From Streptomyces sp. MUM 178J (GTDB lineage: Bacteria; Actinomycetota; Actinomycetes; Streptomycetales; Streptomycetaceae): a stretch of DNA of 48,581 bases. The notes under the pieces are model-generated. The model was not told the DNA's origin. It did not search any database and saw only the letters and a list, made by a program, of their open reading frames with translations. The stretch spans positions 1-48,581 of the forward strand of contig NZ_JADWYQ010000047.1 of assembly GCF_022414575.1 (NCBI RefSeq), written 5' to 3'. The position numbers and the translations under genes were made by a program. How positions within the stretch are numbered: the stretch's first letter is position 1; each line of letters begins with the position of its first letter. This document shows positions 19,675-27,202 of this stretch, one piece after another.

Positions 19675-21534
19675 GTGACGGAGCAGCCCACGTCCCACGA
19701 AGGCCGGCAGCCCCTGGCTGCCCGCCCGCACGAACGCGCCCGGCCCCGGTCGCAGGCGGCCGGACACGCCGCCCTGCCTGCGCCGGGCGGACCCGCCGGG
19801 CCGTCGCAGGACCTGGCCACGGCCGCGCGGCGCGAGGGTGACCGGCTGCGTTTCGTGGGAGCCGCGACCCGCCGCATCGCGCGCGGGATCGATCTGGACG
19901 AGATCGTGCTGGGGCTGTGCCGGGCCACGGTGCCGACGTTCTCCGACGCGATCCTCGTCTATCTCCGCGACCCGCTGCCGGTCGGCGACGAACGGCCGGT
20001 GTCGCCGTTCGTGCTGCGGCTGCGCCGCACTGACCGGCTGCGTTTAGCGGAGGAGGACGGCGATCTCACCGTCGCCGGGGCGGCGGCCTCCGCCGATCCC
20101 CAGATTGACCTGAATCCGACGGCCGAACTGTGCCAGGTCCGCTCCGGCGGGGCCCTCTCGGAGGTGCTGCGCGGGGTGCGGCCGGTCTTCGGCGACTCCG
20201 CGGCGGCGCGCGCCGCGCTGCCGGAGCTCCTCGGCGACGGCCGGAGCGTGCCCGGCGGCCACCGGGCCATACTCGCCCCGCTGCGCGGCCGCCGTCGTGT
20301 CATCGGCGCCGCCGTCTTTCTGCGCAGGCCCGACCGGCCGGCCTTTGAACCCAACGATCTGCTGGTCGCCGCGCAGCTCGCCACGCACACGGCTCTCGGC
20401 ATCGACAAGGCCGTGCTGTACGGGCGCGAGGCGTACATCGCGGACGAGCTGCAGCGCACCATGCTCCCCGAGGGGCTGCCGCAGCCCACGGGCGTACGGC
20501 TGGCCTCCCGCTATCTGCCGGCCGCCGAGACCGCGCGGGTCGGCGGGGACTGGTACGACGCGATCCCGCTGCCCGGCAGCCGGGTAGCGCTGGTCGTGGG
20601 CGATGTGATGGGCCACTCCATGACCTCCGCCGCGATCATGGGCCAGCTGCGCACCACCGCGCAGACCCTCGCCCAGCTCGACCTGCCGCCGCAGGAGGTG
20701 CTCCACCACCTGGACGAGCAGGCCCAGCGGCTGGGCACGGACCGGATGGCGACCTGTATGTACGCGGTGTACGACCCGGTCTCGCACCGCATCACCATCG
20801 CCAATGCCGGGCATCCGCCGCCGGTGCTGCTGCATCTGGGCGGGCGGGCCGAGGTGCTGCGGGTGCCGCCGGGCGCGCCGATCGGCGTGGGCGGGGTGGA
20901 CTTCGAGGCCGTGGAGCTGGACGCCCCGGCGGGTGCGACCCTCCTGCTCTACACGGACGGCCTGGTCGAGTCGCGGCTGCGGGACGTGTGGACGGGCATC
21001 GAGCAGCTGCGGGAGCGGCTTGCGGCGACCGCCCAGCTCACCGGCCCGGACCACTCGCCGCCGCTGGAGGCGCTCTGCGACGACGTGCTGGACATGCTCG
21101 GGCCGGGTGACCGGGACGACGACATCGCGCTGCTGGCCGCCCGCTTCGACGGGATCGCGCCGAGTGATGTGGCGTACTGGTTTCTGGAGCCGGAGGATGC
21201 GGCGCCGAGCCGGGCTCGCCGGCTGGCCCGCCGGGCGCTCGCCCGATGGGGTCTGGAAGATCTGTCGGATTCGGTGGAGCTGCTGGTCAGCGAGGTGGTC
21301 ACCAACGCCGTGCGCTATGCGTCACGGCCGGTGACGCTGCGGCTGCTGCGTACGGATGTGCTGCGCTGTGAGGTCGGCGACGACTCCCCGCAGCTGCCCC
21401 GGCAGCGCCGGGCGCGGGACACGGACGAGGGCGGCCGGGGGCTGTTCCTGGTGAACCGGCTGGCCAGACGGTGGGGAGCCACCCGGCTTTCGACCGGCAA
21501 GGTCGTCTGGTTCGAACTTACTTCGCGCGGGTAG
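19675..21534 (+). CDS. GAF - SpoIIE/PP2C phosphatase - HATPase protein with a TTA codon
   Basis: A 619-residue signalling protein. After a disordered Pro/Ala-rich N-terminus (1-50) comes a GAF-like sensor (about 55-245), then a SpoIIE-type PP2C serine phosphatase (about 255-490) with GGDWYD (290-295), DVMGHS (310-315), AGHPPP, YTDGLVE (426-432) and DDDI (481-484). It ends in an RsbW-type ATPase (about 510-619) with VVTNAVRYA, GDDSPQLP and GGRGLFLV. It therefore combines the phosphatase and kinase activities used in partner-switching control of anti-sigma-factor antagonists. The start is GTG 19675. L124 is encoded by TTA (20044-20046), the only TTA codon I found in any complete gene of the window, so translation should depend on the bldA tRNA. 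Catalase follows after 147 nt. Confidence 0.92.
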   Translation: MTEQPTSHEGRQPLAARPHERARPRSQAAGHAALPAPGGPAGPSQDLATAARREGDRLRFVGAATRRIARGIDLDEIVLGLCRATVPTFSDAILVYLRDPLPVGDERPVSPFVLRLRRTDRLRLAEEDGDLTVAGAAASADPQIDLNPTAELCQVRSGGALSEVLRGVRPVFGDSAAARAALPELLGDGRSVPGGHRAILAPLRGRRRVIGAAVFLRRPDRPAFEPNDLLVAAQLATHTALGIDKAVLYGREAYIADELQRTMLPEGLPQPTGVRLASRYLPAAETARVGGDWYDAIPLPGSRVALVVGDVMGHSMTSAAIMGQLRTTAQTLAQLDLPPQEVLHHLDEQAQRLGTDRMATCMYAVYDPVSHRITIANAGHPPPVLLHLGGRAEVLRVPPGAPIGVGGVDFEAVELDAPAGATLLLYTDGLVESRLRDVWTGIEQLRERLAATAQLTGPDHSPPLEALCDDVLDMLGPGDRDDDIALLAARFDGIAPSDVAYWFLEPEDAAPSRARRLARRALARWGLEDLSDSVELLVSEVVTNAVRYASRPVTLRLLRTDVLRCEVGDDSPQLPRQRRARDTDEGGRGLFLVNRLARRWGATRLSTGKVVWFELTSRG

Positions 21535-21681
21535 CAGGGCGGGGCGCGAAAGGAGTCGGTCAGCGGCGGACGGGGGCCAGAACTGGACCCCGTCCAAATG
21601 TTGCCGCCGTCAGGTCTGAGGAGTTCACTGGGGGGCGCGGGAGGCCTCACCTCAAGCCCCTCAACCGACGGGAGGACGCTC

Positions 21682-23145
21682 GTGACCGAGTCAGCCCCCA
21701 CGACTCCGTACACGACGAACAACGCCGGCATCCCCGTGGAGAGCGATGAGCACTCGCTCACCATCGGCTCCGACGGCCCGATCCTGCTCCAGGACCACTA
21801 TCTGATCGAGAAGATGGCCCAGTTCAACCGGGAACGGGTGCCGGAGCGGGTGGTGCACGCCAAGGGTGCGGGCGCATACGGAGTCTTCCAAGTGACGAAC
21901 GACGTCAGTCAGTTCACCAAGGCGGATCTGCTCCAGCCCGGCAAACGCACCGAGATGCTGGCACGCTTCTCGACGGTCGCCGGCGAGCAGGGCTCCCCCG
22001 ACACCTGGCGCGACCCGCGCGGCTTCGCGCTGAAGTTCTACACCGAACACGGCAACTACGACCTGGTGGGCAACAACACCCCCATCTTCTTCGTCCGCGA
22101 CCCCAGCAAGTTCCAGGACTTCATCCGCTCGCAGAAGCGCCGCCCGGACAGCGGGCTGCGCGACAACGACATGCAGTGGGACTTCTGGACGCTGTCCCCG
22201 GAGTCGGCACACATGGTGACCTGGCTGATGGGCGACCGCGGCATCCCCAAGACCTATCGCCATATGAACGGCTACAGCTCCCACACCTATATGTGGGTCA
22301 ACGGCGGCGGCGAGAGGTTCTGGGTGAAGTACCACATCAAAACCGACCAGGGCATCGGCTTCCTCACCCAGGCCGAGGCCGATGAGCTGGCCGGGAGCGA
22401 CGCGGACGTCCACCGCCGCGATCTGCACCAGGCGATCGAGTCCGGCAACGCACCGAGCTGGACGATGTATGTGCAGGTCATGGCGTTCGAGGACGCCCCG
22501 GACTACCGCTTCAACCCGTTCGACCTGACCAAGGTGTGGCCGCACGGCGACTACCCGCTGATCGAGGTCGGGCGGATGACGCTCAACAAGAACCCGGAGG
22601 ACTACTTCATCCATATCGAGCAGGCGGCCTTCGAGCCCTCGAACCTGGTGCCGGGCATCGGCCCGTCACCGGACAAGATGCTGCTCGGCCGGCTCTTCTC
22701 GTACCCGGACACCCACCGGTATCGGATCGGCCCGAACTACGCCCAGCTGCCGCCGAACCGGGCGCGCTCGCAGATCAACTCGTACGCCAAGGACGGCCCG
22801 ATGCGCTATGAGCCGGCCAACGCCGCACGGCCGTACGCGCCCAATTCCTACGGCGGGCCGGACGCGGACACAGCGGCCTTCGGCGACCCGGCGGGCTGGG
22901 CCGCCGCGGGCGAGATGGTGCGCGAGGCGTACAAGCCGCACCGCGAGGACGACGACTGGGGCCAGCCGGGCACGATGGTCCGCCAGGTGCTGGACGACGC
23001 CGCCCGCGACCGGCTGGTGTCGAACGTCAGCGGGCATCTGAAGGCGGGCGTCTCCCGGCCCGTGCTGGACCGTGCGCTGCAGTACTGGCGCAATATCGAC
23101 AAGGAGATCGGCGACCGGATCGCCAAGGAGGTCAACGGCAGCTGA
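21682..23145 (+). CDS. Monofunctional haem catalase
   Basis: Degrades hydrogen peroxide. The 487-residue length and absence of a C-terminal extension place it in the small-subunit, clade 3 type. Visible residues are the catalytic histidine H59 ([13 protein letters not shown]), the asparagine in [12 protein letters not shown] (about 131/132) and the haem-ligand tyrosine Y341 in [15 protein letters not shown] 21682 is preferred because GGGAGGA lies 6 nt upstream; the longer in-frame start at 21598 is unsupported. It is similar to the Streptomyces KatA/CatA catalases, but I leave the symbol empty because the genus has several paralogues. A strong hairpin terminator follows at 23171-23211. Regulation, possibly by an OxyR/CatR-type factor, is not visible. 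Confidence 0.95.
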   Translation: MTESAPTTPYTTNNAGIPVESDEHSLTIGSDGPILLQDHYLIEKMAQFNRERVPERVVHAKGAGAYGVFQVTNDVSQFTKADLLQPGKRTEMLARFSTVAGEQGSPDTWRDPRGFALKFYTEHGNYDLVGNNTPIFFVRDPSKFQDFIRSQKRRPDSGLRDNDMQWDFWTLSPESAHMVTWLMGDRGIPKTYRHMNGYSSHTYMWVNGGGERFWVKYHIKTDQGIGFLTQAEADELAGSDADVHRRDLHQAIESGNAPSWTMYVQVMAFEDAPDYRFNPFDLTKVWPHGDYPLIEVGRMTLNKNPEDYFIHIEQAAFEPSNLVPGIGPSPDKMLLGRLFSYPDTHRYRIGPNYAQLPPNRARSQINSYAKDGPMRYEPANAARPYAPNSYGGPDADTAAFGDPAGWAAAGEMVREAYKPHREDDDWGQPGTMVRQVLDDAARDRLVSNVSGHLKAGVSRPVLDRALQYWRNIDKEIGDRIAKEVNGS

Positions 23146-23170
23146 GGCCGCCGGGGCGCGCAATGCACGC

Positions 23171-23211
23171 GCGTGTGCCCGCCGCCCTGTTCCCGGGCGG
23201 CGGGCACACGC
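23171..23211. terminator. Bidirectional hairpin terminator after catalase
   Basis: Perfect 17-bp arms starting GCGTGTGCCC and ending GGGCACACGC with a short loop, between the catalase gene (+) and the PBP gene (-). Confidence 0.88.
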
Positions 23212-23330
23212 ATGGAATCACGGCCGGCGGCGGTGACAGCCTGCGGCTTCACCGCATACGGCTCACGGTCTGCGGCGGTCGCGGCCCGCCCGGTGACAGC
23301 CTGCCAGGCACGGCCTGCTGCGGTCACGCC

Positions 23331-23420
23331 CGCGCCGTGACATCCCGCGGCAGTCACGCCCGCGCCGTGACATCCCGCGGCAGTCACGGCCGCGCCGTGA
23401 CATGCCGCGGCGGTCACGGC
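23331..23420. repeat. 30-bp tandem repeat, three copies, overlapping the PBP stop codon
   Basis: Copies at 23331-23360, 23361-23390 and 23391-23420 differ at only a few positions and start CGCGCCGTGA. The third runs into the last codons of the PBP gene (stop at 23414-23416). There are no spacers between copies, so this is not a CRISPR array. Confidence 0.88.
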
Positions 23421-25687
23421 CTGCTGGGCCGCTCTCCGTCGGGGAGGGTGCCGTCGTCCGGATCGCCCGTCCCGGACTCCGTCGGCGCCGGCTCGGTGGG
23501 CCCCGTCGGCCGCGGGTCCGGCTTCTGCGTCTCGGTGTCCGTGGGCGAGGGGTCCGGGCCCGGCTCGGTGGTCTGCGTGTGCGTCGGCTTGGGATCCGGG
23601 TCCGGCTCCTGCTCCTGAGGCTCCTCCTCGGTCCGGCTGGGCGTGGCATCCGGCTCGGGTTCCTGCGACTCCTCCTGCGTCCAGGTCGGGGACGGAAGTG
23701 CGGTCGCGATGTCGGCGAGTTCAAGATCGAACTTCTCGTTCGAGTCTCCGCCCAGCGCGCTGCGCGTGTAGTCGGCCCAGATCTTGGCGGGGAAGCCGCT
23801 GCCGCTTGCGCGCCCGGAGTTGGCGGTGCCGGTGAGCGTCACCTGGCCGCCGCCCTCGGTCGGCTTCTCGCCGAACAGCGCGACGACGGTCGTCAGCTCC
23901 GGGGTGTAGCCCGCGAACCAGGCGGCGTTGTTGTTCTCCGAGGTTCCGGTCTTGCCGGCCGCCTGGTACGCGCTCGACCTGGCGTTGAAGCCGGAGCCGT
24001 TGTCCACCACGCCCTTGAGCACGGAGGTGACGGTGTCCGCGGACTCCCGGCTGATCACCTGGCGGCCGATCGGATCGTCGAACTCGACAGTGCGGTCCTT
24101 GCGCTCCGCGGAGGCGACGATCGCCGGGGTGACCTTCTTGCCGTGGTTGTCGAGGGTGGCGTACACCCCGGCCATGTCCCAGGTGGAGGCGTTCATGCTG
24201 CCGAGCGCCGTCGACGGCCTCGCCGGGTAGTTCTTGTCCGGGACGCCGAGCTTGAGCGCCGTCTCCTTCACCTTGTCGAGGCCGACGTCCACGGCCATCT
24301 GCGCATAGGCGGAGTTGATCGAGCTGTCCGTCGCCTTCTGCACGGTGACCGGGCCGTAGCTCCTGCCGTCCTGGTTCTGCGGCGCGTACGGGGTGTCGCT
24401 GCCGACGACCGGGCGCTTGCTGGTGCCGTCGTAGATGGTCTTGGGGCCGATCGGGCGGCCGTCCTGCGTCTTGGAGCCGTGCTCCAGGGCCGCGGCGAAG
24501 ACCAGGGGCTTGAAGGTGGACGCCGGGGTGTAGTCCTGGCGGGTGGCGTTGGAGACCCAGTGCTTGGTGGCGTCCACGCCCCCGTACAGGGCGACGACCT
24601 TCCCGGTCTTCGGGTCGACGGAGGTGGCGCCGGCCTGCACGGTCGCGTCGGTCTTGTTGCCCTTGCGGTCCAGTTCGCTCTCCAACTGCTCGCCGACCGC
24701 CTGCTCCAGCGCCTTCTGCCGCTTGGGGTCGATGTTCAGCGTGATGGACCAGCCGCCCGCCCTGAGCTCCTGGTCGCTCACGCCCTGCTCGCGCAGTTCG
24801 CGGTTGGCGGCCTCGACGATATAGCCGGTCTGGCCCTCCATGCCGGGGGCGGGCTTGGGCTCCTTGGGCGTGGGGAACTTCATCCCGGATCGCTTGGACT
24901 GGTCGAGCCAGCCCTCCTCGACCATGTTGTTCAGCGTGTAGTTCCAGCGCTCGGTGACCAGCTTCTTGCCGGTCTCGCCGGCGACGGCCCAGTCGTACTG
25001 GCTCGGGGCCTGGAGCAGTGAGGCGAGGTACGCGCCCTGCTCGACGTTCAGCTCGGAGACGTCGACCCCGTAGTAGGCCTGGGCCGCGGCCTGGATGCCG
25101 TAGGCGTTGCGGCCGAAGTAACTGGTGTTCAGATACCCGGCCAGGATGTCGCTCTTCTCCTTGCGCTGGTCGACCTTGAGCGAGATCACCAGTTCCTTGA
25201 GCTTGCGGCTGACCGTCTGGTCCTGGTTCAGGTAGTAGTTCTTGACGTACTGCTGGGTGATGGTGGAGCCGCCCTGCTTGCCCTTGCCGGTGAGGGTGTT
25301 GAGCACTCCGCGGGCGGTGCCCTTGAAGTCGACTCCCGAGTCCTTCCAGAAGGTCTTGTTCTCGGCGGCGACGAAGGCGTTCTGGACGTCCTTGGGCACC
25401 TTCTCAAGACCGACGATCTCCCGGTTGACCTCGCCGTCGCGGGCGAGGACGGTGCCGTCGGCGTATTTGTACGTGTTGCTCTGCAGCTCCGCCTGGGCGT
25501 TCGCCTCCGGAACCGGCACCAGCAGGTAGATCACATACAGCGCGCCCATCCCGAGCAGGGCCAGGGTGAAGAACGCGCCCAGCACCTTCCGCCAGGTGAA
25601 GAAGCGCCGTATGCCGGTGGGCTCGGCTTTCGTGGCCCGGCGCGGCGAGCGCTTCCGGGCGGCTGGTCGCGCTTCGGCTCGGCCCAT
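23414..25687 (-). CDS. Class A penicillin-binding protein (transglycosylase/transpeptidase)
   Basis: A bifunctional peptidoglycan synthase of 757 residues anchored by one N-terminal transmembrane segment (about 38-58) after a basic cytoplasmic tail. The GT51 glycosyltransferase domain has the catalytic glutamate in AAENKTFW (E109) and QGGSTITQQYVKN (138-150). The transpeptidase domain has the active serine in STFK (390-393), SIN (456-458) and KTGT (579-582), with the NNNAAWFAGYTPE segment. A tail of about 90 residues (665-757) is rich in Pro, Thr, Glu and Asp and is probably extended in the wall. ATG 25687 is the start; the ribosome-binding site is weak (GGAGCG). The 301-nt spacer to padR (25688-25988) contains AGCTA repeats but no clear PBP promoter. 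Confidence 0.95.
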   Translation of the reverse strand: MGRAEARPAARKRSPRRATKAEPTGIRRFFTWRKVLGAFFTLALLGMGALYVIYLLVPVPEANAQAELQSNTYKYADGTVLARDGEVNREIVGLEKVPKDVQNAFVAAENKTFWKDSGVDFKGTARGVLNTLTGKGKQGGSTITQQYVKNYYLNQDQTVSRKLKELVISLKVDQRKEKSDILAGYLNTSYFGRNAYGIQAAAQAYYGVDVSELNVEQGAYLASLLQAPSQYDWAVAGETGKKLVTERWNYTLNNMVEEGWLDQSKRSGMKFPTPKEPKPAPGMEGQTGYIVEAANRELREQGVSDQELRAGGWSITLNIDPKRQKALEQAVGEQLESELDRKGNKTDATVQAGATSVDPKTGKVVALYGGVDATKHWVSNATRQDYTPASTFKPLVFAAALEHGSKTQDGRPIGPKTIYDGTSKRPVVGSDTPYAPQNQDGRSYGPVTVQKATDSSINSAYAQMAVDVGLDKVKETALKLGVPDKNYPARPSTALGSMNASTWDMAGVYATLDNHGKKVTPAIVASAERKDRTVEFDDPIGRQVISRESADTVTSVLKGVVDNGSGFNARSSAYQAAGKTGTSENNNAAWFAGYTPELTTVVALFGEKPTEGGGQVTLTGTANSGRASGSGFPAKIWADYTRSALGGDSNEKFDLELADIATALPSPTWTQEESQEPEPDATPSRTEEEPQEQEPDPDPKPTHTQTTEPGPDPSPTDTETQKPDPRPTGPTEPAPTESGTGDPDDGTLPDGERPSRP

Positions 25688-25949
25688 CGGTGGTTCGCTC
25701 CGCTCTCTGTTGTGCCGTTCTGTCGGGAATCAGCTAGGCAAGCTAACACTGCTTCCTGGGACAAAGGCTCATCGATCCGTCTTTTCCGTGCGTGAGGTTC
25801 AGCACCCCACTGAGGCGCCCCCCAACAGATCCGACTCCCGGGAGGCGCGCAGGGTTGCGAGATCGCGCCGCGCAACTCGTCCGACGCCCGCGGAGGGCGC
25901 CGGCGGAGGCGGGCCGTCTGCTCGGCGCCGCACCGCTATGCACCGCACG

Positions 25950-25981
25950 TATACACCTCATGTATACACACCATGTACAGT
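25950..25981 (+). promoter_or_regulatory. PadR-type operator overlapping the promoter of the padR-ABC operon
   Basis: TATACA (25950-25955) and TGTATA (25961-25966) form a perfect dyad with 5-nt spacing, and TGTACA at 25974-25979 is a third half-site. The last overlaps the -10 TACAGT (25976-25981), which ends 7 nt before the ATG. The ATGT/ACAT character fits PadR operators and implies autorepression of the whole operon. Confidence 0.65.
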
Positions 25982-25988
25982 GGCTCGT

Positions 25989-26513
25989 ATGTCCATTGGT
26001 CACACATTGCTCGGGCTCCTCGAGTCCGGCCCCCGCCACGGCTATGACCTCAAGCGGGCCTTCGACGAGAAGTTCGGCCACGACCGGCCGCTGCACTACG
26101 GGCAGGTCTACTCGACGATGTCCCGGCTGCTCAAGAACGGCCTCGTCGAGGTCGACGGGATAGAGGCCGGCGGCGGCCCGGAGCGGAAGCGGTACGCCAT
26201 CACCGACGCCGGGATCACCGACGTCGAGCGGTGGCTGACGCAGCCGGAGAAGCCGGAGCCGTACCTCCAGTCCACGCTGTACACCAAGGTCGTGCTCGCA
26301 CTGCTCACCGGCCGCAGCGCGGCCGACCTCCTGGACTCGCAGCGCGCGGAGCATCTGCGCCTGATGCGCGTCCTCACCGACCGCAAGCGCCGCGGCGACC
26401 TCGCCGACCAGCTCATCTGCGACCACGCGCTGTTCCACCTGGAGGCGGATCTGCGCTGGCTGGAGCTGACCGGCGCACGGCTCGACCAGTTGGCCGGCGA
26501 GGTGCGCGCATGA
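25989..26513 (+). CDS. PadR-family transcriptional repressor
   Basis: A 174-residue regulator. The N-terminal winged helix (about residues 1-85) has HTLLGLLESGPRHGYDLKRAFDEKF, LHYGQVYSTMSRLLKNGLVE and RKRYAITDAGITDVERWL, the standard PadR signature. The C-terminal half (VAR type) is helical and used for dimerisation and ligand response. ATG 25989 follows the -10 TACAGT by 7 nt with no Shine-Dalgarno sequence, so the mRNA is leaderless. Its stop overlaps the ATPase start (ATGA), so the regulator and transporter are one operon. It probably represses its own operon through the TATACA/TGTATA sites and is released by a compound that the transporter handles; the last point is inference. Confidence 0.92.
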   Translation: MSIGHTLLGLLESGPRHGYDLKRAFDEKFGHDRPLHYGQVYSTMSRLLKNGLVEVDGIEAGGGPERKRYAITDAGITDVERWLTQPEKPEPYLQSTLYTKVVLALLTGRSAADLLDSQRAEHLRLMRVLTDRKRRGDLADQLICDHALFHLEADLRWLELTGARLDQLAGEVRA

Positions 26514-27202
26514 CCCCCGCCGGCTCCCTTCTCATCGCATCCGGGCTGCACAAGGCGTACGGCCCGACGACCGCCCTGGACGGGGCGGACTTCTCCATAC
26601 ACCCCGGCGAGGTCGTCGCCGTCATGGGCCCGTCCGGTTCGGGCAAGTCGACTCTGCTGCACTGTCTGGCCGGGATCGTGACGCCCGACACGGGCACGAT
26701 CACCTACGACGGCCGCGTCCTGTCGGCCATGAGCGACCGGGAGCGCAGCGCCCTGCGCCGTACGGACTTCGGCTTCGTCTTCCAGTTCGGCCAGCTGGTG
26801 CCCGAGCTGACCTGCGTGGAGAACGTCGCCCTCCCCCTCCGCCTGGCGGGCGTCAAGCGCAGGGAGGCCGAGCGGGCCGCCCTGGGCTGGATGGAGCGCC
26901 TGGAGGTCGACGGTCTGCGGGCAAAGCGCCCCGGCGAGGTCTCCGGCGGCCAGGGCCAGCGGGTCGCCGTGGCCCGCTCCCTGGTCACCCGCCCCCGTGT
27001 GCTGTTCGCCGACGAGCCGACCGGCGCGCTGGACTCCCTCAACGGCGAGCGTGTGATGCAACTCTTCACCGAGGCCGCCAGGTCGGCCAACGCCGCCGTG
27101 GTACTGGTCACCCACGAGGCGCGGGTCGCCGCCTACTCGGACCGGGAGATCGTCGTACGCGACGGAAAGTCCCGCGACATGATGCAGGAGCTTTCCGCGT
27201 GA
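26510..27202 (+). CDS. ABC transporter ATP-binding protein (LolD/MacB type)
   Basis: A 230-residue ATPase with Walker A GPSGSGKST (about residues 40-48), a Q-loop in FGFVFQFGQLVPELT, the signature VSGGQGQRVAVARSL, Walker B VLFADEPTGALD and the H-loop VLVTHEARV. This is the compact class that pairs with FtsX-like permeases. It starts at ATG 26510, overlapping the padR stop codon, and its own stop overlaps the permease start (GTGA). The three genes are therefore translationally coupled. Confidence 0.95.
   Translation: MTPAGSLLIASGLHKAYGPTTALDGADFSIHPGEVVAVMGPSGSGKSTLLHCLAGIVTPDTGTITYDGRVLSAMSDRERSALRRTDFGFVFQFGQLVPELTCVENVALPLRLAGVKRREAERAALGWMERLEVDGLRAKRPGEVSGGQGQRVAVARSLVTRPRVLFADEPTGALDSLNGERVMQLFTEAARSANAAVVLVTHEARVAAYSDREIVVRDGKSRDMMQELSA

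Noticed and set aside
19559..19678. Small gene coupled to the phosphatase
   Set aside because: Third-position G/C bias is too low (about 74 percent) and the peptide is low-complexity; kept only as a hypothesis in the findings.
18488..19678. Frame overlapping DUF402 in another register
   Set aside because: Arg/Gly-rich shadow of the DUF402 gene; only its last part lies outside it.
23331..23420. CRISPR-like array
   Set aside because: The 30-bp copies are directly adjacent with no spacers, and no cas genes are present.
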